Origin: Saprospiraceae bacterium
GTDB lineage: Bacteria > Bacteroidota > Bacteroidia > Chitinophagales > Saprospiraceae
Length of the DNA stretch: 6,999 nucleotides
Reading direction: 5' to 3'
Assembly (NCBI GenBank): GCA_004297645.1
Contig: SCUG01000118.1
Location: 1-6,999, forward strand
Part shown: positions 1 to 5,113 of the stretch, piece by piece
Position numbering within the stretch: position 1 is the stretch's first letter
Layout of the letters: each line of letters starts with the position of its first letter
Program-made: the position numbers and the translations under genes
Notes under the pieces: generated by a model
Databases searched by the model: none
What the model was told of the DNA's origin: nothing
What the model saw: only the letters and a program-made list of their open reading frames with translations

Positions 1-1
1 G

Positions 2-82
2 GACGCTGATTCTTATGATTTTTTATGAAATAAAAAATCAGGAACAGCGTGAAATCATAAAGAACCAGCGTCTTTCAGCGTC
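2..82. repeat. AT-rich inverted repeat with GACGCTG/CAGCGTC borders
   Basis: The left arm at 2-21 (GACGCTG followed by an ATGATTT tract) pairs with the right arm at 52-72, which ends in CCAGCGTC, with one inserted base and one or two mismatches. A further CAGCGTC copy lies at 76-82, and a degenerate copy (GAACAGCGT, 42-50) sits between the arms and matches GAACCAGCGT at 62-71. The element is therefore built from several degenerate copies of one short unit around an AT-rich core. From memory, similar GACGCTGATTTTTATGATT-type elements are common between genes in Bacteroidota; I could not search for copies. The left limit may extend beyond the window. It overlaps the 3' end of the short ORF at 38-229. 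Confidence 0.7.
16..40 (-). terminator. perfect 11-bp hairpin, possible transcription end of the glycan cluster
   Basis: TGATTTTTTAT at 16-26 and ATAAAAAATCA at 30-40 are exact reverse complements around a 3-base GAA loop. The hairpin lies inside the inverted repeat and beyond the last gene of the minus-strand cluster. It has no GC-rich stem base and no clean U-run after it on the minus strand, so it is not a canonical intrinsic terminator. Part of its left arm is also used by the longer pairing with 52-72, so two mutually exclusive folds are possible. The structure is seen; the terminator role is a weak inference. Confidence 0.35.
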
Positions 83-229
83 AAAAAAACCGTTTGGAAT
101 TTTTCTCTTGACACCCCTAATTCTATATCGCAAATAATACCAGCCGCCGGCCTTCTTCACAGCCACGAAACCTGCCGCCAGGAAAAGTACATTGAACAAA
201 ACAGAGGCCGTGAGCAGCATTTTTTTCAT
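38..229 (-). CDS. short ORF with N-terminal membrane/signal segment, possibly a truncated SGNH-hydrolase-like gene
   Basis: This 63-residue ORF starts with ATG at 229, 14 bases after the stop of the preceding glycosyltransferase, so it sits as the last gene of that run. Residues 1-24 have a charged start (MKK) and a hydrophobic stretch typical of a signal peptide or signal anchor. They are followed by KKAGGWYYLRYRI (25-37), which resembles, from memory, the start of some Bacteroidota SGNH/GDSL hydrolases; this resemblance is untested. The last 16 or so residues (from FFDAERRW) are encoded by the GACGCTG repeat and so are probably not native protein. Either a longer gene was broken by the repeat or by a frameshift, or this is a genuine small membrane peptide that happens to end in the repeat. 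No catalytic motif is present in what remains. Confidence 0.45.
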   Translation of the reverse strand: MKKMLLTASVLFNVLFLAAGFVAVKKAGGWYYLRYRIRGVKRKIPNGFFDAERRWFFMISRCS

Positions 230-243
230 GGGAATTCTTCGTG

Positions 244-1452
244 TCAGGATTTCATCACTTCTTCCAGATTCACGTTTCGGGTATGTTCCGTGTGTTTGAA
301 ATTTCTGTCCGGGTTTCCAATTTTAAGGAGCGCCTTCACTTGGTTCCAGATGAAAAGTGGCAACCCCCATAGCGCCGTCCATACCTGAGCGGGAACGTGG
401 CTAAGGTAGAGTACCAGCAGTATATTGGCACAAAAAACCGCGACGGCGGCCACCAGCGTTGCGGCCATCCACGGCACGAAAAACAACCCTGCCGCGGACA
501 GTGCCAGTGCCCCGAAGAGCAGGATGAACAATGGCGGAGACAGCGTGATGAGGCCGAACAACAACTGATTGAAACTAAGCCCAAGCAGACCCCGCCTAAG
601 CAGGCCGATGGAGTTGGGCAGGTTTTGAAAATAGGAAAAGAGCCATCTGCTGCGCTGCGTTTCCACTGCCCGTGCGGTGGTCACTTTTTCATCGTACACG
701 AGGGCATCCCCGGCGTATGCGATTCGGCCGTTTTCCCGTAGAATGAAGTTTTGTAAAATCTTGTCCTCTTGCAGCATTCGCTTCCAAAGGTGTTTTCCCT
801 GCTCAATTTCGGGGCTTGCTAAATAGGCTTTGTACAACGAGGCTTCCACCGCCATGCCTGAGCCTGAAATGACCGCCGATGAACCCAGTCTGTACGGCAG
901 GAGGCGCTCCACGTAATTTTTGTAAAATTCTCCGGTAGCATCGGCGCAGGCGTACACGGTGTCGAGGTTTTTGGCCGTGCGTTGGCCCTGAATGCAGGTA
1001 AAGCCTGCGTTGGCATAGCGGTTTATTTCGCCGAGAAAATCAGGATGGGCCAGGTTGTCGGCGTCGAAAACGGCAATGTATCCGTGGTTTTTGTGGAAAT
1101 TTTCGATGGTGTGAATGATGGATTTTGCTTTCAGGTTGAGCGGCACAGGTGGCCGCAGCACCACCAATTTTTCGTGCGCTATGTCCCAACCGGAGAGGTC
1201 GCAGGCATCGGCAACGAGGTAAATCATGAAGTTGGCATAATGTTGTGCAAGAAGTGAACGCACCAAGCCTTTGGCTATTTCTGCATTTTTATAAGCTGTA
1301 ATGATGCAGCCAAAATCAAAATTTACAGGTTCAACAAACGGCCTCAACTTTTCTTTTTTAAAAAAAGAAAACAGCACTTCCACAAAAGGCAGTACCAAAA
1401 AAAAGACGAAAACTCCACCCGCAAAAAGGTAGAGAAGGCTCCATAACTCCAT
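244..1452 (-). CDS. membrane-anchored family 2 glycosyltransferase
   Basis: Predicted inner-membrane GT-A enzyme that transfers a sugar from a nucleotide-sugar donor to a surface glycan or lipid-linked acceptor. With the ATG at 1452 it has 402 residues. One membrane segment lies at about 2-31, then the catalytic domain from about 45: the Mn-binding DxD motif FDADN (129-133), the probable catalytic acid in QEDK (228-231), and the QRSRW motif (266-270) of processive-type GT2 enzymes. Three more hydrophobic segments lie at about 302-322, 325-351 and 355-372, and the tail contains KHTEHTR. An in-frame TTG at 1500 would add 16 residues, but ATG is preferred because the extra stretch encodes a perfect hairpin and then opens directly onto the hydrophobic segment. 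It follows another GT2 gene with no other gene between. Donor and acceptor cannot be read from the sequence. Confidence 0.9.
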   Translation of the reverse strand: MELWSLLYLFAGGVFVFFLVLPFVEVLFSFFKKEKLRPFVEPVNFDFGCIITAYKNAEIAKGLVRSLLAQHYANFMIYLVADACDLSGWDIAHEKLVVLRPPVPLNLKAKSIIHTIENFHKNHGYIAVFDADNLAHPDFLGEINRYANAGFTCIQGQRTAKNLDTVYACADATGEFYKNYVERLLPYRLGSSAVISGSGMAVEASLYKAYLASPEIEQGKHLWKRMLQEDKILQNFILRENGRIAYAGDALVYDEKVTTARAVETQRSRWLFSYFQNLPNSIGLLRRGLLGLSFNQLLFGLITLSPPLFILLFGALALSAAGLFFVPWMAATLVAAVAVFCANILLVLYLSHVPAQVWTALWGLPLFIWNQVKALLKIGNPDRNFKHTEHTRNVNLEEVMKS

Positions 1453-1473
1453 AAGTGATGCAATAGTCTGAGA

Positions 1474-1492
1474 CCAGAGGACGCCCCTCTGG
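1474..1492 (-). other. perfect 7-bp hairpin between the two glycosyltransferase genes
   Basis: CCAGAGG at 1474-1480 and CCTCTGG at 1486-1492 are exact reverse complements around a 5-base loop. The hairpin lies 11 bases past the upstream GT2 stop codon and ends 21 bases before the preferred ATG at 1452. No U-run follows on the minus strand, so it is unlikely to be a full terminator. It could act as an RNA processing or stability element or a translational spacer. The hairpin is seen; any role is inference. Confidence 0.5.
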
Positions 1493-1502
1493 CCGTGCAA
1501 AT

Positions 1503-2447
1503 TTAGAAAACAGGAGAGGTAATAAAAGTAAGGGGGGTAGAGACTGGACTTATATTTTTATTTCCAGAGAAATTCCACCGGATGGCATTCAGGAATGCTT
1601 TGGCGTGCTGCCACTCTCCTTTCGCACCATAAACCAGCAGATTTTTGGGCAGAGTGACCACTAAAAGGAATGCACAAAACGCCGCCCATTGCCACTGTTT
1701 TTTATTGCGGCGCATGAAGAAAAGGCGGTTTCGGGTGAGGTAGTAAGTCTTCAGCACGCTGTTCCGGCTGACGGTGTAGCTCTCTTTATGGTAAATGCAG
1801 GCACGTGGCTCCACGTAAATCTGGTAACCTGCCCGCCTGATTTGCTCGCACCAGTCCAACTCCTCGTAATACAGAAAAAAGGCTTCGGGCATGCCGCCCA
1901 CCTTTTCGATGACCTCCCGGCGCAACATCATGGCTGCACCATGTGCGTAGGCCGTAGGTTTTGCCTCCGCAAACTGGCCGGTGTCAAACTGGCCAACGCC
2001 AATGGTGCGGTTGCGGGCGGTCAGCGGATGCACCGGCGTGGTGCCGGCATATTGAATGACATCATGGCCTTCAGCGCCATTGTTATGATAGCAGATTTTC
2101 GGGCTGGCGGCGCCAAGTCGCGGAACTGAACCGAAAAGCGCCAACAAGGTCTCAATTGCGCTTTCGGTTAGTTCAGCGTCGTTATTAAGGAAGAACAGGA
2201 AGTCGCCAGTACTGGCCCGGATGCCAAGGTTGTTGCCTCCGGCAAATCCACGGTTTTGTTCGCTTCTAATAAATTTTATTTCGGGATAGTGCTCTTTCAG
2301 AAAGCCTTCGGGATTCACTTCCGAAGCATTGTCCACTACGATTGTTTCTACGTTTGCATAGCTATTGTTGCGAATGCTGTTCAAAAGCTCGCACGTCACT
2401 TCGAGTGCATTATAATTGACCGTAATGATGGAAACAAGTGGCTGCAT
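1503..2447 (-). CDS. WbbL-like family 2 glycosyltransferase (rhamnosyltransferase type)
   Basis: Predicted cytoplasmic or membrane-associated GT2 enzyme of 314 residues that adds a sugar to the growing glycan. It opens with the family signature PLVSIITVNYN (3-13). VVDNAS (37-42) and GFAGGNNLG (67-75) belong to the nucleotide-binding fold. FLNND (86-90) holds the DxD-like metal site, and YYEELDWCEQIRRAGY (193-208) carries the acidic catalytic region typical of WbbL/rhamnosyltransferase-like members. A hydrophobic patch at about 252-272 may bind the membrane. The frame stays open up to an ATG at 2537, but that start would overlap the upstream gene by 64 bases and add a non-conserved leader. The ATG at 2447 lies 26 bases after the upstream stop and starts right at the GT2 signature, so it is preferred. 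The last 20 or so residues look unstructured. The sugar specificity is unknown. Confidence 0.9.
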   Translation of the reverse strand: MQPLVSIITVNYNALEVTCELLNSIRNNSYANVETIVVDNASEVNPEGFLKEHYPEIKFIRSEQNRGFAGGNNLGIRASTGDFLFFLNNDAELTESAIETLLALFGSVPRLGAASPKICYHNNGAEGHDVIQYAGTTPVHPLTARNRTIGVGQFDTGQFAEAKPTAYAHGAAMMLRREVIEKVGGMPEAFFLYYEELDWCEQIRRAGYQIYVEPRACIYHKESYTVSRNSVLKTYYLTRNRLFFMRRNKKQWQWAAFCAFLLVVTLPKNLLVYGAKGEWQHAKAFLNAIRWNFSGNKNISPVSTPLTFITSPVF

Positions 2448-2473
2448 ATTGCCGGCAGTTTTTCTGGGGAAAT

Positions 2474-3571
2474 TTAAACGTTTTCGCTTTGAATCATGGC
2501 AGGCAAAGTCCGCATGATGATTTTCAAATCGAACCAAAAGGAGTGGCGGCGGGCATAGGCCACGTCGAGATTGATACGCTCATCCGATGACATGTTTTTC
2601 TTGCCGCGTTTGGTCACTTGCCACAGACCTGTAAGGCCTGCTGGTGCCAAAAAGCGCCCTGCCCAGGCATCTTTGGTGAGCAACTCCGCCTCATATACCG
2701 GCAGCGGCCGGTTGCCCACGATAGACATATCGCCTTTCAGTACATTCACTAATTGTGGCAATTCGTCGAGACTGGTTTTTCGAATCAGCCTACCGATGTA
2801 AGTCACCCTGGGGTCGTTGTTGAATTTCAAGAACAAGCCACCCTCGGAGTTTCCGCTGACATATTGATTGAGGTGTTGCAAGTCGTTCAGCCGTTTATCG
2901 GCGTCTTTGTACATGGAGCGAAACTTGAGAAAATCGAATAGCTGATACCCAGTTCCCACTCTTTTTGAACAGTAAACTACCGGGCCTCTTGATTCTAATT
3001 TTATCAAAATGGCAATCAACAAGAGAAGCGGACTCAGGGCCAGAAGAGCCAAGGATGATAGGGCAATGTCGAGCACCCTTTTGAATAATGATAGCTGTAG
3101 CCCCAGGGTTTCCTGTGGTTCCAATTCGCAGGTCAGCACTTCTTTTTTGAAATCGGCGAGGAACTCCACCCTGTCTTTCAAGACCCTCCAATGCACAGGC
3201 ACGTCGTAATAGTCGTCGAAGCCGAGTTGCAGTGCCGTAAGTTTATGGTTAAGACCATCCCTGTTCATGGAGATGCAAGGTATGTACCGCAAGATGGGAT
3301 GACTTTGCAGGTTGTGCAGCAACAAGAATTTTTCCTCTTCGAGAAATTTAAATTCGCAGATGATGGCCTTCGGAAAAGCATTGTCACCTGATGCAACTTT
3401 TTCCTCAAGCCAACGAAAGGCTTGGAAAGAGTTTTCAAACTCCCTAATACGGAAAGCATTTTCAATACCGGTAAAATTGATGAGGCATTCGCCGAAAGAA
3501 CCGTCGAATCCGAGTACGAAAATCTCATTCAGAGGCATACTTTTAGTGTTGGACATAGTGCTTGAATTCAT
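2474..3571 (-). CDS. polyprenyl-phosphate sugar-phosphate transferase with N-terminal pseudo-receiver domain
   Basis: Likely the initiating enzyme of the cluster: it moves a sugar-1-phosphate from a nucleotide sugar to undecaprenyl phosphate at the inner membrane. Residues about 160-365 are a bacterial sugar transferase domain (PglC/WbaP catalytic core): a membrane segment at about 166-191, KFRSMYKDAD (216-225), KTSLDELPQL (265-274) with the Asp-Glu dyad that is catalytic in PglC, GDMSIVGNRPLP (280-291), and ARRHSFWFDLK near the end. Instead of the multi-helix N-terminus of WbaP, residues about 15-140 align with a CheY-like receiver. In it the phosphoacceptor Asp is Glu73, the acidic pair is Gly21-Phe22, the Thr/Ser site reads Asn103, and the conserved Lys is Val124. 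It therefore probably cannot be phosphorylated normally. The ATG at 3571 is chosen because AAAGG lies 8 bases upstream; ATGs at 3556 and 3538 are possible. A complete receiver gene lies just upstream. Confidence 0.93.
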   Translation of the reverse strand: MNSSTMSNTKSMPLNEIFVLGFDGSFGECLINFTGIENAFRIREFENSFQAFRWLEEKVASGDNAFPKAIICEFKFLEEEKFLLLHNLQSHPILRYIPCISMNRDGLNHKLTALQLGFDDYYDVPVHWRVLKDRVEFLADFKKEVLTCELEPQETLGLQLSLFKRVLDIALSSLALLALSPLLLLIAILIKLESRGPVVYCSKRVGTGYQLFDFLKFRSMYKDADKRLNDLQHLNQYVSGNSEGGLFLKFNNDPRVTYIGRLIRKTSLDELPQLVNVLKGDMSIVGNRPLPVYEAELLTKDAWAGRFLAPAGLTGLWQVTKRGKKNMSSDERINLDVAYARRHSFWFDLKIIMRTLPAMIQSENV

Positions 3572-3574
3572 AGT

Positions 3575-3591
3575 GTTAACCTTTGGTTACC
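3575..3591 (-). promoter_or_regulatory. ribosome-binding site partly held in a small hairpin
   Basis: On the minus strand, TAACC and GGTTA (3585-3589 and 3577-3581) form a 5-bp stem around an AAA loop, with one more pair possible after a mismatch. The only Shine-Dalgarno-like motif before the transferase gene, AAAGG (3580-3584), falls in the loop and the stem, 8 bases before the ATG at 3571. The stem is short and could be chance. If real, it could damp translation of the transferase. Confidence 0.3.
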
Positions 3592-3676
3592 CGAAATTGA
3601 AAGTAACTAAAGCAAGACCATATTGTTTTTGTGAGTTGTTCGATAACGGTGAGGCCGATAAAAAAATCCGGTTGGG

Positions 3677-4075
3677 TTAGTTCAGCACAAACTCTTCACG
3701 AGCGGCAAGTACCTGGCTGATTTTATCCTTGAGCTTAATGGGATTAAAGGGCTTTGTCAGGTAATGTTTCACTCCAAAAGCCTGAGCCATTTCTATATCC
3801 TCTTTCCCATCGTTGCCGGAGACTACAATTACCGGAATATCTCTAAAGTATCCACTCTGACGGATGTTCTTGAGAAAGTCACCGCCACTGAGACGCGGCA
3901 TACTCATGTCGAGCAGGATGAGGTCGGGAATGTTTCCCTTCACCATCCAAGCCATGCCTTCGAGACCATCTTTTTTGGTGACCACTTCGTACCTTTTGCG
4001 GAGCATTGCACCCAATAAAAGGCGGATGCTGTGTTGGTCCTCGATAATGAGGATGTTCTTTTTCAGATTGCTCAT
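3677..4075 (-). CDS. stand-alone CheY-like response regulator receiver
   Basis: This 132-residue protein is a single receiver domain with no output domain, so it should work through protein-protein contact in the cytoplasm. All key residues are present: the acidic pair Glu12-Asp13 (LIIEDQ), phosphoacceptor Asp56 (LILLDMSMP), Ser86 at the Thr/Ser switch site (VIVVSGND), and Lys108 in LTKPF. The length fits a complete domain plus a short tail (about 126-132). No histidine kinase is visible in the window, so its kinase must be encoded elsewhere or beyond the edge. It is first in the left-hand cluster, 105 bases before the transferase with the degenerate receiver domain. That makes the transferase, or a kinase acting on the same pathway, its likely partner. 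The partner is inference; the fold assignment is firm. Confidence 0.95.
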   Translation of the reverse strand: MSNLKKNILIIEDQHSIRLLLGAMLRKRYEVVTKKDGLEGMAWMVKGNIPDLILLDMSMPRLSGGDFLKNIRQSGYFRDIPVIVVSGNDGKEDIEMAQAFGVKHYLTKPFNPIKLKDKISQVLAAREEFVLN

Positions 4076-4091
4076 AGTTTTTGTTTTTAAT

Positions 4092-4104
4092 CGAATGCCA
4101 TTCG
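4092..4104. promoter_or_regulatory. 13-base palindrome upstream of the receiver gene
   Basis: CGAATG at 4092-4097 and CATTCG at 4099-4104 are perfect inverted copies around a single central base. The site sits 17-29 bases before the receiver ATG at 4075. It could be an operator for a dimeric regulator. A one-base loop makes it poor as an RNA hairpin unless some pairs open. No regulator is encoded next to it that would obviously bind it. Confidence 0.35.
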
Positions 4105-4307
4105 GCTTTCACCAAATTTTGAAAGCAAAAGGGCACTTCTTTTTGCATACGAATATTACAGGGTGTGGCACATGCCGGTAGCTGTGACCGGGCTTAATTG
4201 TATGAGAAAGGAGAAAATGGAAGAAACGGGAAAACCCGGCCAGAAACTAAAGAAGAAATACGGGGAGTAATTTCAGCTCTTAAGTCAAGAATTCGTTTGA
4301 ACAGGGC

Positions 4308-4338
4308 CAAAGGTATGGGGATAAATAATGAAATAAAA
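4308..4338 (-). promoter_or_regulatory. candidate Bacteroidota-type promoter for the glycan cluster
   Basis: On the minus strand TACCTTTG (4308-4315) matches the Bacteroidota -7 consensus TAnnTTTG exactly. At a 19-base spacing upstream lies TTTT (4335-4338), a three-of-four match to the -33 TTTG box, within a T-rich stretch. Transcription would start near 4300 and read into the receiver gene. An eight-base motif with two free positions can occur by chance, so this is only a candidate. Confidence 0.35.
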
Positions 4339-4556
4339 ATTTTGCATCCACGGTTAATTGTCACAAATCATTATCATGTCTGGGATAAAGAATAAAACAA
4401 ACTTGCTGAATCAGTCCATAGTATTTACAACCTTTTCCCCACCTATTGACATTTGTTGGTAAGTCATCATTCTTTTCAAGTCACAATAATTCCATTTTCA
4501 GACTTTGGATTACCAAAATAGCAGAATCGCAATTACAATTATTCCAAATGCATTGT

Positions 4557-4595
4557 CTCGTGAATACTCCACTTCCCGGTACTGGAAGGAACGAG
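4557..4595 (-). terminator. nested hairpin after the EVE gene, possible terminator
   Basis: The outer stem CTCGT/ACGAG (4557-4561 and 4591-4595) encloses an inner stem CTTCC/GGAAG (4572-4576 and 4584-4588). It begins about 20 bases after the EVE stop codon in transcription order. There is no U-run after it, and the asymmetric internal loop (10 versus 2 bases) weakens it. Position favours a transcript end or 3' protection; the sequence alone does not prove it. Confidence 0.25.
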
Positions 4596-4615
4596 TTAAT
4601 AACGGAATATTGATG

Positions 4616-5029
4616 TTACAGAATGGTTTCCCCGAGCGCGAGAATTTTTTCGAACTCGGTTTTTTTAAGAGGCATGACTGAGAGCCTGCCAATTCTGACT
4701 AATGCGATGTTTTGCAGTGCTGGGGTAGCCTTAACCGTTTTCAGATTTACAGGTTTGGACAATGGCTTCAACGGCCTAATGTCCACCACTGACCATTCGC
4801 CCGTGGTGGCAGCCGGGTCTGGATAATACTCACGGTCCACCTTTGCTATTCCTACCACCTCTTTGCCGTTCACACTATGATAAAAGAAAACCAAGTCACC
4901 CTTTTTCATGGCCCGCAGGTTATTGCGTGCAGCATAATTGCGAACACCATCCCACATTGTTTTGCCTTCTTTAAGCAAATCCTGAAAGCTGTATTCTCCG
5001 GGTTCCGATTTTACCAGCCAATAATTCAT
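4616..5029 (-). CDS. EVE domain-containing protein (THYN1-like)
   Basis: This 137-residue protein is a complete single EVE domain, a PUA-like fold found in bacteria and in human THYN1. Characterised EVE/YTH-superfamily members bind modified bases in nucleic acid. The signature is clear: NYWLVKSEP (2-10) followed by the Ser-Phe-Gln-Asp turn, TMWDGVRNYAARNNLR (24-39) with the conserved Trp and Asn-Tyr, and MKKGDLVFFYHS (41-52). IGRLSVMPL (113-121) and the Phe-Glu-Lys-Ile-Leu helix close the domain. The start is the ATG at 5029, right before the conserved first strand. It follows the TonB receptor gene by 84 bases and could be co-transcribed, but no functional link is evident. Stand-alone copies like this are usually treated as housekeeping or of unknown role; no McrB-type or methylase partner is visible here. 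Confidence 0.95.
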   Translation of the reverse strand: MNYWLVKSEPGEYSFQDLLKEGKTMWDGVRNYAARNNLRAMKKGDLVFFYHSVNGKEVVGIAKVDREYYPDPAATTGEWSVVDIRPLKPLSKPVNLKTVKATPALQNIALVRIGRLSVMPLKKTEFEKILALGETIL

Positions 5030-5113
5030 GTTGTTTTTATTGAAAATTTTGAAATCGCCAAGCCAGCGGCCCGGCGGTCTAGCACTTCATACTAATCTAT
5101 GCAGATTCTTCCC

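Larger units (their letters stand above)
4076..4615. other. gene-poor spacer and probable leader of the glycan cluster
   Basis: This stretch of about 540 bases is visibly richer in A and T than the genes around it and holds no ORF I can support. Its main open frame on the plus strand (4198-4395, TTG start) encodes a Lys/Arg/Glu-rich peptide with no recognisable motif and points against every other gene. What can be seen is a candidate promoter on the minus strand (4308-4338), the palindrome at 4092-4104, a 5-bp stem CCGGT/ACCGG (4175-4179 and 4187-4191), and a nested hairpin near the EVE gene end (4557-4595). If the promoter is right, the receiver mRNA has an untranslated leader of roughly 225 bases. 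Confidence 0.6.

Noticed and set aside
2..82. CRISPR array
   Set aside because: The repeated units are short, degenerate and arranged as inverted pairs with no regular spacers, and no cas gene is present.
397..741. 114-residue plus-strand frame opposite the membrane glycosyltransferase, and similar long frames opposite other genes
   Set aside because: These are antisense shadows of firmly identified genes, rich in Gln, Arg and Cys with no domain signature.
2448..2537. Upstream extension of the WbbL-like glycosyltransferase to an ATG at 2537
   Set aside because: The extra 30 residues overlap the end of the transferase gene by 64 bases and precede the conserved GT2 start, so they look like read-through of another frame.
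4198..4395. 65-residue open frame on the plus strand in the long gap
   Set aside because: It needs a TTG start, has no recognisable motif, is Lys/Arg/Glu-rich as expected from purine-rich spacer DNA, and runs against all other genes.
4510..4692. 60-residue minus-strand frame crossing the end of the EVE gene
   Set aside because: It overlaps the well-supported EVE coding region in another frame and has no motif of its own.
4616..5029. EVE gene as part of a modified-DNA restriction system
   Set aside because: The domain is stand-alone with no nuclease, McrB-type ATPase or methylase next to it in the window.
5030..5113. Intrinsic terminator between the TonB receptor and EVE genes
   Set aside because: The GC-rich patch near 5054-5080 forms only about 4-bp stems and is not followed by a U-run, so no terminator is supported.
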